Source: Candidatus Omnitrophota bacterium (lineage in GTDB: Bacteria; Omnitrophota; Gorgyraeia; Gygaellales; Profunditerraquicolaceae). Taken from it: DNA of 42,368 nt. Within the stretch, counting starts at the first letter, position 1; each line of letters begins with the position of its first letter. Positions 32,026 to 39,713 of the stretch are shown here, piece after piece. Made by a program: the position numbers and the translations under genes. The notes beneath the pieces are model-generated. The model was given only the letters and a program-made list of their open reading frames with translations. It made no database searches and had not been told where the DNA came from. The stretch lies in assembly GCA_022013085.1 (NCBI GenBank), contig JAKLQX010000059.1:1-42368 (forward strand). Direction: 5' to 3'.

Positions 32026-32027
32026 GA
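31926..32027 (+). CDS. Small coupling ORF across family I copy E (33 aa)
   Basis: ATG 31926 overlaps the cobQ stop (ATGA) and opens 33 uninterrupted codons ending at TGA 32025-32027, which overlaps the cbiB GTG. The peptide starts MNPAPSKYSS and ends NTKEGAG, the same ends as copy D although the middle differs. The double overlap would let ribosomes pass from cobQ to cbiB. A peptide function is not indicated. Confidence 0.42.
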   Translation: MNPAPSKYSSFFKALRFKGINISRILNTKEGAG

Positions 32028-32968
32028 ACTACGAATTATTAATTATTCCGCTTGCGTATATTTTGGATTTGGTTTTTGGTGATCCACAGTGGTATTGGCA
32101 TCCGGTAAGGCTCATCGGAAGGCTGATAGAAAGATTAGAAAATAAATTGAACACGGAAAGGATAAATAAAATATTTTGCGGAGCTGTCCTGGTTATTTTA
32201 GTGGTGGGGTTGACTGTTTTTGGCATAGGGGGCATACTAAAGTTAGCCAGATTAATTCATCCGTTTTTGTTTTACATTGTTTCCATATTATTTATTTATT
32301 TCTCTCTCTCTATCAGGGCCCTGGCAGCCGAAGCAATTAAAATTTATAAAAACCTGGAGTCCGGAGATATCCAAAAGGCAAGAAATAATCTTTCCCTGAT
32401 TGTCGGCAGAGATACTTTAGGATTAAATGAACAGGAAATAATCCGGGCAACCGTGGAAACCGTCGCGGAAAGCACTATGGACGGTATTATCGCGCCGCTT
32501 TTTTATGCTTTTTTAGGTGGGCCGGTTATGGCCTGGGTTTATAAAGCCATCAATACTTTAGATTCTATGGTGGGATATAGGAACGAAAGATTTAAAGAGT
32601 TTGGCTATGTATCCGCGAAACTGGATGGATGGTTGAATTTTATTCCATCAAAAATAACCTGTTTTTTAATAAGTGTTTCGATTTTCTGTTCCGGGAAAAG
32701 ATGGCTTTGCTCACTTAAAGAGGCCAAAAGATTCCTGTTAAGTGGGCCGGGGGCAAATAGTGACGCGGTAGAAGCTGCTATGTCCGGCGGCCTCGGAGTC
32801 CAGTTGGGCGGCCAGAATTTTTATGATTCAGTTGCGGTGGAGAAACCGTTTATTGGGCAGGCGGTTGAGCCGTTAAGTATTAAACATATCAGGCAGAGCG
32901 TGAGCATCGCGTATATATCTTCCGCGCTGATGTTAGTTATAGGGGTAGTAGTTTTTAAAAAGGGGTAA
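32024..32968 (+). CDS. cbiB: Adenosylcobinamide-phosphate synthase
   Basis: CbiB is a membrane protein that attaches aminopropanol (phosphate) to adenosylcobyric acid. The 314-aa protein starts with the signature LAYILDLVFGDPQWYWHPVR and has TVAESTMDGIIAPLFYAFLG and LLSGPGANSDAVEAAMSGGL. Several hydrophobic segments are present. The start is GTG at 32024, provided by family I copy E. The next gene follows after three bases. Confidence 0.94.
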   Translation: MNYELLIIPLAYILDLVFGDPQWYWHPVRLIGRLIERLENKLNTERINKIFCGAVLVILVVGLTVFGIGGILKLARLIHPFLFYIVSILFIYFSLSIRALAAEAIKIYKNLESGDIQKARNNLSLIVGRDTLGLNEQEIIRATVETVAESTMDGIIAPLFYAFLGGPVMAWVYKAINTLDSMVGYRNERFKEFGYVSAKLDGWLNFIPSKITCFLISVSIFCSGKRWLCSLKEAKRFLLSGPGANSDAVEAAMSGGLGVQLGGQNFYDSVAVEKPFIGQAVEPLSIKHIRQSVSIAYISSALMLVIGVVVFKKG

Positions 32969-32971
32969 TAT

Positions 32972-33619
32972 ATGAAAGCCATAAGCCTATGGAGCGGTGG
33001 TAAAGACAGTTGTTTCGCTTGTTATAAGGCAATACAACAGGGGCATGAAGTAGTCTCTCTTTTTAATTTCACGGATACAGGTAGCAGGAATTCATTGTCG
33101 CATGGTTTGCCTTTTGAGGCTATCCATAAACAAATAACCATGACCGGATTCCCTTTTCTTCAGAAGGCAATGCCAAAAGTAAATTATCGCCAGGAATTTA
33201 AGTCCTTAATTGAGGAGTGGAAAGAAAAACAAGGCATTGAAGGAATAGTTTTTGGCGATATTTATCTAGAAGAGCATAAAGATTGGATAGATAAGGTCTG
33301 CGAAGAATTAGCGATAAAGCCAATTATGCCCTTATGGAAAAATGATACGGCGGATTTAATCAATGAAATTATAGAAGCCGGTTTTAAAGCTATGGTTGTG
33401 GCTACTAACGCGAAATACTTAGGTAAGGAATGGCTGGGACGTCAGATAGATAAAGAATTTATAGAAGATTTAAGCGCCTTGAGAAACATCGACCTCTGCG
33501 GAGAAAAAGGCGAGTTTCATACCTTTGTCTATGACGGGCCGCTATTTAAGGAAAAGGTCAAATTTAATAAGGGCAATAAGATATCGCGGGATGACCGGTG
33601 GTTTTTGGAGATTCTTTAA
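32972..33619 (+). CDS. Dph6-like ATP-binding amidoligase family protein
   Basis: A 215-aa ATP pyrophosphatase of the diphthine-ammonia ligase (Dph6, COG2102) family. The PP-loop SLWSGGKDSCFACYKAIQQG is at the N-terminus. GIVFGDIYLEEHKDWIDKVC, then MPLWKNDTADLINEIIEAGF and GEKGEFHTFVYDGPLF, are the family blocks. Bacteria do not make diphthamide, so the substrate must differ. Its position between cbiB and btuF suggests a corrinoid-related amidation or salvage step, which is inference only. Its stop overlaps the btuF start (TAATG). Confidence 0.85.
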   Translation: MKAISLWSGGKDSCFACYKAIQQGHEVVSLFNFTDTGSRNSLSHGLPFEAIHKQITMTGFPFLQKAMPKVNYRQEFKSLIEEWKEKQGIEGIVFGDIYLEEHKDWIDKVCEELAIKPIMPLWKNDTADLINEIIEAGFKAMVVATNAKYLGKEWLGRQIDKEFIEDLSALRNIDLCGEKGEFHTFVYDGPLFKEKVKFNKGNKISRDDRWFLEIL

Positions 33620-34467
33620 TGAGAAAATATGGCCTTTTTGTGCCGATCTTTTTTGTCGTTTTCATGTTCCAGGGTATATTCGTTGATGATGTGTATGCCT
33701 CAGAAAACTATCCTAAAAGAATAATTTCTTTAGGCCCTTCTATAACTAAAGCGTTATATCTTTTAGGGGTTCAGGATGAGTTGATAGCTGACACTATATA
33801 TTGCATTGATCCTCCAGAGGCAAAAAAGAAAGAGAAGATTGGCACGGTAGTAGAGGTGAATATAGAAAAGGTATTTAATTTGAAGCCGGATTTAGTTTTG
33901 GCAACATCTTTAACTAACCCCAAGGCAAAAGAGAAATTAAAGAATTTAGGCGTAAAGGTCATTACTTTTACCACGCTAAAAGATTTTAATGATATTTGTA
34001 AACAGTTCTTGGAATTAGGCAGGTTGATTGGCAAAGAAGATGAGGCAAGAGAGATTGTAAAAAGTGCTGAAAACAAGATAGTTTTAATTAAAGAAAAAAT
34101 TAACGGTTTGCATAAACCCAAAGTGTTTGTCCAGATGGGAACAAGGCCTTTGTTCGCGGCAACGGGCCGCTCTTTTATTAATGACTATATTGAATTTTCC
34201 GGCGGGATAAATATCGCTAAAGATGCAAGAGAAGGAATTTATTCCAGGGAGCAGATCCTAAAAGAAAATCCCGATGTGATAATTATTACTACTATGGGCA
34301 TGGCAGCCGACGAAGAAAAAAAGATTTGGCGGAAATATGGAACTTTAAGCGCCGCAATTTCCGGGCGAATTTATGTTTTAGATACCGAGGAAGTCACCAG
34401 TCCCACGCCGCAGAGTTTTGTAACTACTTTAAAGGATTTTGTTTGTATTTTACATCCGGGCGAATAA
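33619..34467 (+). CDS. btuF: Cobalamin ABC transporter substrate-binding protein
   Basis: A 282-aa periplasmic corrinoid-binding protein of the BtuF/FhuD type. An N-terminal signal peptide (MRKYGLFVPIFFVVFMFQGI ... VYAS) is followed by PKRIISLGPSITKALYLLGV, the class III binding-protein opening, and NLKPDLVLATSLTNP. ATG 33619 is chosen for its overlap with the previous stop and because it opens the signal peptide. It precedes the permease and ATPase genes. Preference for B12 over iron siderophores is inferred from the surrounding operon. Confidence 0.88.
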   Translation: MRKYGLFVPIFFVVFMFQGIFVDDVYASENYPKRIISLGPSITKALYLLGVQDELIADTIYCIDPPEAKKKEKIGTVVEVNIEKVFNLKPDLVLATSLTNPKAKEKLKNLGVKVITFTTLKDFNDICKQFLELGRLIGKEDEAREIVKSAENKIVLIKEKINGLHKPKVFVQMGTRPLFAATGRSFINDYIEFSGGINIAKDAREGIYSREQILKENPDVIIITTMGMAADEEKKIWRKYGTLSAAISGRIYVLDTEEVTSPTPQSFVTTLKDFVCILHPGE

Positions 34468-34468
34468 A

Positions 34469-35485
34469 ATGAGAAAAAAAGTTATTCACTGGGTTTTCTG
34501 GATATTGGTTTTGTTTTGTCTGCTTTTGGCAACCATGCTTTTCTCGTTTTGCGCGGGTTCAGTAGATGTGCCTTTAAAGAAGATTTTAAAAGTTATTTTT
34601 GAAGGAAGAGGCAGCAGTGAATATAGTATCCTTTTTGATATCCGTCTGCCTCGGATTATTCTGGGGCTTGCTATAGGCGGGGCATTGAGTTTGGCAGGCG
34701 TAATTTTACAGGGAATGTTTCGTAATCCCTTAGTTGAACCGTATACCCTTGGCATCTCAGGAGGAGCGGCTGTAGGCGTGTGTCTTAATATTGTTTTTCG
34801 CCTAAATCGCGCGTTAGGAATATTATCGCTTCCAATATGCGGGTTTTTAGGGGCTTTATGCATAGTTGTGTTTGTATATTCATTGAGTATAAAGAAAGGG
34901 ATTCTTAAGATACAAGGCCTGCTTTTGACAGGGGTGATGATTAGTTTTATTTCTTCCTCGCTGATTATGCTTATCATGGCTGTGTCGCGGACAGAAGATT
35001 TGCATGGGATAGTCTTTTGGATTATGGGGTCATTAGAAGAACCGAACAATGCTTTAATATTGATATCGTTATTTGTATCCGTTGCAGGCTTAATAGTATC
35101 ATATCTTTTTTGTATAGATCTCAATGCGTTTGCGCTGGGCGAAGAAGAGGCAATGCACCTGGGGATCAATGTGGAAAGGTCTAAGAGGTTTTTGTTTATT
35201 ATCGCATCTGTTTTGACCGGCTTTAGCGTTTCAGTTGCCGGTATTGTTGGGTTTGTGGGATTAGTCATTCCCCATTTTATGAGAATGCTTGTTGGCAGAG
35301 ACCACCGGATCCTTTTAGTGAGTTCTTTCTTAGGTGGAGCCGCTTTTTTAATTATCTGCGATACTTTGGCCAGGACAATTATCGCTCCTGTTGAGTTACC
35401 CGTGGGAGTGATTGCGGGCCTAGTGGGCGGAAGCGTTTTTGTGTATGTGCTTACCAAAAGACAAATGTTATTAAAGGGGAAATAA
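34469..35485 (+). CDS. btuC: Cobalamin ABC transporter permease
   Basis: A 338-aa polytopic inner-membrane permease of the FecCD/BtuC family. RLPRIILGLAIGGALSLAGV, MFRNPLVEPYTLGISGGAAV and GFVGLVIPHFMRMLVGRDHR are hallmark segments, the last including the ATPase-coupling loop. ATG 34469 lies two bases after the btuF stop; the open frame from 34439 is within btuF. Its stop overlaps btuD (TAATG). Confidence 0.92.
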   Translation: MRKKVIHWVFWILVLFCLLLATMLFSFCAGSVDVPLKKILKVIFEGRGSSEYSILFDIRLPRIILGLAIGGALSLAGVILQGMFRNPLVEPYTLGISGGAAVGVCLNIVFRLNRALGILSLPICGFLGALCIVVFVYSLSIKKGILKIQGLLLTGVMISFISSSLIMLIMAVSRTEDLHGIVFWIMGSLEEPNNALILISLFVSVAGLIVSYLFCIDLNAFALGEEEAMHLGINVERSKRFLFIIASVLTGFSVSVAGIVGFVGLVIPHFMRMLVGRDHRILLVSSFLGGAAFLIICDTLARTIIAPVELPVGVIAGLVGGSVFVYVLTKRQMLLKGK

Positions 35486-36282
35486 TGCTTTGCATCAGGG
35501 GATTAAGTTGCGGTTATTATGATCGCCAGATTCTGCGAGATATCAATTTAGAAGTGCCTCTTAAAGAGATGGTAGGGATTATTGGCCCTAATGGCTCAGG
35601 AAAGACTACTCTTTTGCGGGCAGTTTCCCGCCTGCTTAAACCGAAAGAAGGTTCAATATATCTTGACAATAAAGATATCTGGCAAATGAAATATAGTGAA
35701 CTGGCAAAGAAAATTGCCGTAGTTACTCAGGGATTACCCGAAGAATCTCTAACCGTAGAAGAATTTGTCCTGCTGGGAAGGATTCCATATTTTGAAGGAT
35801 TGCAGTTTCTTGAAACGAATCACGACTTTGAAGTTGCTGAAGAGTGTATGGCGCTTACTGATGTGTTAAGGCTTAAAGATAGGCCTATTGGCCAGATAAG
35901 CGGCGGAGAGCGGCAGCTTGCTTTAATTGCCCGCGCGCTGGCGCAGGAGCCGACACTGCTTTTATTAGATGAACCGACGACATATCTTGATATTGCTCAT
36001 CAGGTGGGAATACTGGATCTTATCAAAAGGTTGAACCGTAAAATGGGGCTTACTGTGCTTATGGTTTTACACGATCTTAATTTGGCTAGTGAGTATTGCG
36101 ATAAACTCGTGCTTTTATCCAACGGGAAAGTTTATAAACAAGGTGCACCCGAGGAAGTCTTGGATTATAAAACTATTGAAGAAGTGTATAAGACGGTTGT
36201 GGTTGTGGAAAAGAATCCGGTTTCTTCAAAGCCATATGTTGTTCTTGTTTCACAAGAAGAGAAAGAAAAGCGAGAGAAATAA
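35485..36282 (+). CDS. btuD: Cobalamin ABC transporter ATPase
   Basis: A 265-aa ABC ATPase. Walker A is GPNGSGKTTLLRAV, the Q-loop lies in VVTQGLPEE, the signature is ISGGERQLALIARALAQ, and Walker B is TLLLLDEPTTYLD, followed by the H-loop in VLHDLNLASEYCD. Forms an importer with the two upstream genes. It is the last gene of the riboswitch-led operon; no terminator is obvious before the second riboswitch. Confidence 0.93.
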   Translation: MLCIRGLSCGYYDRQILRDINLEVPLKEMVGIIGPNGSGKTTLLRAVSRLLKPKEGSIYLDNKDIWQMKYSELAKKIAVVTQGLPEESLTVEEFVLLGRIPYFEGLQFLETNHDFEVAEECMALTDVLRLKDRPIGQISGGERQLALIARALAQEPTLLLLDEPTTYLDIAHQVGILDLIKRLNRKMGLTVLMVLHDLNLASEYCDKLVLLSNGKVYKQGAPEEVLDYKTIEEVYKTVVVVEKNPVSSKPYVVLVSQEEKEKREK

Positions 36283-36387
36283 AGATGATGTAGCGGTTGA
36301 ACATAAAAGACTAGGTAACGATGCCAGAGGAGGTGGTATTTTTGGTATTATATAAACACAGGGTAGGAGGAATTAATTAATTTATCC

Positions 36388-36500
36388 GGATAGGTAAAGG
36401 AAGTGAAGGTGAAATTCCTTTCGCTGCCCCGCAACGGTAATGTAAATCAGTAGGTAGTAAACTGTTTTACGAGCCCGGACGATTACCTGTTCTGGAAGTA
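36388..36500 (+). promoter_or_regulatory. Cobalamin riboswitch upstream of btuB
   Basis: The core shows GAAGTGAAGGTGAAATTCC (36400-36418), the B12 box CGCTGCCCCGCAACGGTAA and GAGCCCGGACGATTACCTG, then TTCTGGAAG. The closing helix is GGTAA near 36393 with TTACC near 36484. The only platform visible is the nearby SD GGGAGG (36508-36513), and no terminator hairpin is seen, so control of translation is likelier here than attenuation. An AT-rich stretch with TATTATATAAA (about 36346-36356) may hold the -10 region. The rest of the 36283-36387 gap shows nothing else. Confidence 0.95.
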
Positions 36501-36518
36501 TTCTCGAGGGAGGAAAAA

Positions 36519-38381
36519 ATGGAAACAAATATGAGGTATTTTTTTAGAATATTAATAATATTATTAATAATATTATTAAGTTCGGTCAGTATAAAAATAG
36601 TGTGGGCCGATGATGTTAATTTGGAAAGAATAGTTGTAACTCCTTCAAGAATAGAAGAGAGTTATGGAGATACCTGTCGTAATGTAGATGTGGTTACTTC
36701 AAAAAATATAGAGTCTTTTGGCAGTAGTAATGTGGCGGAAGTGATAGCTAACATTACTTCCGTAAATATAAGGGATTATGGTGGGCCGGGAGGATTAAAG
36801 ACTATTACGATGCGCGGAGCCACTGCTTCTCAGGTTTTAGTTTTAATTGACGGCAGGCCGGTAAATAATCCCCGGAACGGGCAGGTGGATTTAAGTAGTA
36901 TTCCTTTGGATAATATTGAGAGAATTGAGGTTGTTCACGGCCCGGGTTCAAGCTTATACGGTTCGCAGGCAATGGGAGGTATGGTAAATATAATTACCAA
37001 GAGGCCGCCGAAAAAAGGCCAGAAAACCGAAGCTACCACAAGTTTCGGGACATTCAGGACTTATACGGAAAAGTTGTTGCAGGGAGCGAGGATTGGTAAA
37101 TTCGGTTATCTGGTTACCGGAGGTTATAAAAGTTCGGAGGGATTCCGCGCTAATTCGGAATTTAATTCCAAAGATGCCAATGTTAAACTGGAATATGAGG
37201 TTAATAGTAACAATAATTTGATCTTAAATTCCGGTTTTTACACAAGTAAAGCAGGGACTCCGGGTACGATTACTGCGCCGGATATAGATGATCAGCAGAA
37301 AGACCTTCAAAATTATTTCGATTTTAACTGGGATTTTAAGCCGGACAATCTAACGAGGTTTGCCGCAAAAATATACCAAAATTATGATCGGCTTGAGTTT
37401 ATGGAGAACAGCGCCGGTTCAGCAAAACAGGTTGCCAATAGTAAATCTATTCACAGTACTATATCAAGGGGGTTTGACCTTCAATTCAACAGTAAGCTGG
37501 CTGATGTTTATCAATTAGTCTGCGGGTTTAATTATGTCGGTAATTACAATGATAGCACTTCTTCTGCAAAACACAGATATTTCGTTCGCGCCGGATACCT
37601 TGAGAATCAATGGGATGCGTTGGATAATCTTAAGTTGAATCTTGGGGTAAGAGTTGATAATTATTCTAATTTTGGCACTGAAGCATCCCCGAGTTTCGGT
37701 TTCCTTTACCGGTTAGGCCAGAATAATAAAATACACGGTTTGGTTAGCCGTTCGTTTCGCGCGCCTACATTTAATGATTTGTATTGGCCGAATACTACTA
37801 CAGCCGCGGGAAACCCTGATTTAAGCCCGGAAAAAGGGATAACTGCTGAAATTGGCCTTGAAACCGAAATAAACAAATATTTATCCATGAATATTACTTA
37901 TTACAGGAATAATTTTGACAACCTTATAGATTGGGTGAAAACAGGCGAATTTAGCCAGCCGATAAATATTAAATCCGCAGCTATAGACGGTATAGAATTT
38001 AAAAACAGGGTGTTTTTAGGTTCTACTGGTTTTGAATTGGATTTAGGATATACGTATTTAAGAGCCAAGGATAAGGAAACTGGTAAATACCTTACTTATC
38101 AGCCGATGAATAAGGCAGATGCGTCTTTGAAATATAAAGATATTAACGGTTTTACGTTTGAATTCAAGGGCCAGTTTACGGATAAAAGATTTGATGATGC
38201 CAATAATACGATTTCCGTAAAAAGATTTTTTGTTTTCGGGCTGAGTTTATCCAAAAAGTTCGATAAGTACTTGACTTGTTTTGCCTCAATAGATAACCTG
38301 TTTGCAAGAAAATATCAGGTTGTTCGTGGTTACCCAATGCCGGGATTTTCCGTAACCGGCGGGTTAAAGCTGGAATTTTAA
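36519..38381 (+). CDS. btuB: TonB-dependent outer-membrane cobalamin receptor
   Basis: A 620-aa outer-membrane beta-barrel. The signal peptide is hydrophobic (YFFRILIILLIILLSSVS ... VWA). A TonB-box-like LERIVVTPSRIEE opens the mature protein. The plug domain includes GGLKTITMRGATASQVLVLI, PLDNIERIEVVHGPGSSLYG and AMGGMVNIIT. The barrel ends in an aromatic-terminated strand (GGLKLEF). ATG 36519 has SD GGGAGGA; a second ATG four codons in is possible. The B12 riboswitch immediately upstream supports BtuB rather than a siderophore receptor. Confidence 0.93.
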   Translation: METNMRYFFRILIILLIILLSSVSIKIVWADDVNLERIVVTPSRIEESYGDTCRNVDVVTSKNIESFGSSNVAEVIANITSVNIRDYGGPGGLKTITMRGATASQVLVLIDGRPVNNPRNGQVDLSSIPLDNIERIEVVHGPGSSLYGSQAMGGMVNIITKRPPKKGQKTEATTSFGTFRTYTEKLLQGARIGKFGYLVTGGYKSSEGFRANSEFNSKDANVKLEYEVNSNNNLILNSGFYTSKAGTPGTITAPDIDDQQKDLQNYFDFNWDFKPDNLTRFAAKIYQNYDRLEFMENSAGSAKQVANSKSIHSTISRGFDLQFNSKLADVYQLVCGFNYVGNYNDSTSSAKHRYFVRAGYLENQWDALDNLKLNLGVRVDNYSNFGTEASPSFGFLYRLGQNNKIHGLVSRSFRAPTFNDLYWPNTTTAAGNPDLSPEKGITAEIGLETEINKYLSMNITYYRNNFDNLIDWVKTGEFSQPINIKSAAIDGIEFKNRVFLGSTGFELDLGYTYLRAKDKETGKYLTYQPMNKADASLKYKDINGFTFEFKGQFTDKRFDDANNTISVKRFFVFGLSLSKKFDKYLTCFASIDNLFARKYQVVRGYPMPGFSVTGGLKLEF

Positions 38382-38402
38382 AAAAAAGAAAGGAGATGTT
38401 TA

Positions 38403-38825
38403 ATGAAAAGAATAGTTTGGTTTGCAGTTATGGTTGTGTTATTTGTTTTGTCTTTAGTAGTTTTAGAAGCATATGCAGTTGATCTGGCTCAACCTTCTAA
38501 GACACAATCAAAAAAGACGGCAATAGAAATTGACTATGGAGGTATTCATCCGTCGCGAACAATCGAGGTTCTTTTGGTAAAAGCAAGTACGGTTCTTGAA
38601 TTATTGCAGGCCGTTGCAGAGGTAAAGACACATCCTGTTGGCGGGTATGTTATGGTTGTATCTATTGATGGGGTAGAAGGCAAGCGCGGTGAAATGGCTT
38701 GGTATTATACCGTTGACGGTAAGTCGCCGGGTAAAGTAGCAAATTCAAATGTGCTTAATGGCGAGCACCATATAAAATGGGAATACAAAAAAGATGTTTG
38801 CTCACCAAAGGTGGATAAAAAATAA
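38403..38825 (+). CDS. Secreted DUF4430/transcobalamin-C-like protein
   Basis: A 140-aa exported protein. The N-terminal signal segment is IVWFAVMVVLFVLSLVVLEA then YA, with no lipobox Cys. The body resembles the DUF4430 domain: IEVLLVKASTVLELLQAVAE, MVVSIDGVEG, MAWYYTVDGKSPGKVANS and HIKWEYKK. This domain is related to the C-terminal cobalamin-binding domain of animal transcobalamin and intrinsic factor. SD AAAGGAGATG precedes the ATG. Directly after btuB it could help capture corrinoids in the periplasm; that is inference. Confidence 0.75.
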   Translation: MKRIVWFAVMVVLFVLSLVVLEAYAVDLAQPSKTQSKKTAIEIDYGGIHPSRTIEVLLVKASTVLELLQAVAEVKTHPVGGYVMVVSIDGVEGKRGEMAWYYTVDGKSPGKVANSNVLNGEHHIKWEYKKDVCSPKVDKK

Positions 38826-38862
38826 TTATCTTCTTTGAATAAAGGGGAAAAGGAAAAGGGAA

Positions 38863-38923
38863 AAGGGGACGTCCTGTTAGGGGACACCCTTGAAGAGGGT
38901 GTCCCCTTTTAGCACGTCCCCTT
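38863..38923 (+). repeat. Nested palindromic REP-like element
   Basis: Outer arms AAGGGGACGT (38863-38872) and ACGTCCCCTT (38914-38923) enclose a perfect inner hairpin, GGGGACACCCT (38880-38890)/AGGGTGTCCCC (38896-38906), with loop TGAAG. It is preceded by the purine run AAAGGGGAAAAGGAAAAGGG. It may also terminate the btuB transcript, as the inner stem is followed by TTTT. The next gene's promoter begins at its right edge. Confidence 0.75.
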
Positions 38924-38950
38924 GCAAGATAAGTTTCTTCGTGTTAAAAT
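38922..38950 (+). promoter_or_regulatory. Promoter giving a probable leaderless tonB message
   Basis: TTGCAA (38922-38927) and TAAAAT (38945-38950) are 17 bases apart. The ATG at 38956 lies only five bases past the -10 box, where transcription would begin, and there is no SD. The message would be leaderless or nearly so. Confidence 0.55.
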
Positions 38951-38955
38951 AGGCT

Positions 38956-39663
38956 ATGTCTTCCCATCGAATCCTGCGAGCTACTCTTGCTTTTTCACTA
39001 CTTACGCATGGGGCTATTCTTTTACAAAGCCCGCATCTAAACCCATTTTCTCCTCCTCCAAAAGAACAGACGATAAAGGTGAGGTATCTTAAGAAAGAGG
39101 AGTTAGCAGCTAAGTTAATACCTAAACAGCTAACTAATTCTAACTCAGGAAAGCCGTTTTCTAAACTTGATCCTTTTTTAAAACTTAATTCTAAAGTTGG
39201 CACGGGAAATAAAACCCCTCCGCCTTATATTGAGAGAAAGAATGTTTTAAAAGGGCCAAAGGTTATGTTAGATAAGCCTCCGAATTTTGCCAAACCAATC
39301 TTTACCAGCCCTGATCCTATAGCGATAAAAAAGAAGATTACCTTGCCTGCGATAGAGATGGCTAAGATTGATAACCCCAGTTATATCAACTATTATCAAA
39401 TCGTCAGAGAGAAGATTCGCCGCAGTGCCTATCAGAACTACACCCACAGCGAAACAGGTGAAATTTATATCTCGTTTATTATTTCCAATGACGGTTTGAT
39501 TAAGGGTGTGCGTTTAGTTGACGAGAGGTCATCTACCAATGATTACCTAAGAAATATCGCATTAAGGAGCGTTAATGACGCTGCGCCTTTTCCTAACTTT
39601 CCCAAAGAGTTGGATTATCCCCAGCTTTCTTTTAATATTATAATTTCTTTTGAAATAGAGTAA
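38956..39663 (+). CDS. TonB family energy-transducing protein
   Basis: A 235-aa protein with an N-terminal hydrophobic anchor (LRATLAFSLLTHGAILLQSP) and a Pro/Lys-rich periplasmic linker, about residues 30-145. The C-terminal domain resembles TonB: YYQIVREKIRRSAYQNYTHS, GEIYISFIISNDGLIKGVRL and DAAPFPNFPKELD. It would pass proton-motive energy to receptors such as the upstream BtuB. ExbB/ExbD are not in the window. There is no SD, consistent with a leaderless start. Confidence 0.82.
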   Translation: MSSHRILRATLAFSLLTHGAILLQSPHLNPFSPPPKEQTIKVRYLKKEELAAKLIPKQLTNSNSGKPFSKLDPFLKLNSKVGTGNKTPPPYIERKNVLKGPKVMLDKPPNFAKPIFTSPDPIAIKKKITLPAIEMAKIDNPSYINYYQIVREKIRRSAYQNYTHSETGEIYISFIISNDGLIKGVRLVDERSSTNDYLRNIALRSVNDAAPFPNFPKELDYPQLSFNIIISFEIE

Positions 39664-39678
39664 AAAGAGTGGTATATT
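39650..39678 (+). promoter_or_regulatory. Sigma70-type promoter for rpsU
   Basis: TTGAAA (39650-39655) and TATATT (39673-39678) are spaced by 17 bases. The predicted start near 39685 leaves a leader of about 29 bases with SD AAGGAG (39699-39704). The -35 box overlaps the end of the tonB-like gene. Confidence 0.7.
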
Positions 39679-39713
39679 AATTACTTAAATTAAATCGAAA
39701 GGAGATGATTATA

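Noticed and set aside
34486-35457. Long antisense frame (323 codons) opposite btuC
   Set aside because: It is the codon-bias shadow of the permease gene. Its Pro/Lys/Thr-rich translation has no recognisable domain or start signal.
36089-36355. Open frame overlapping the end of btuD
   Set aside because: It lies in another frame of a well-supported ABC ATPase gene, has no SD and no recognisable family.
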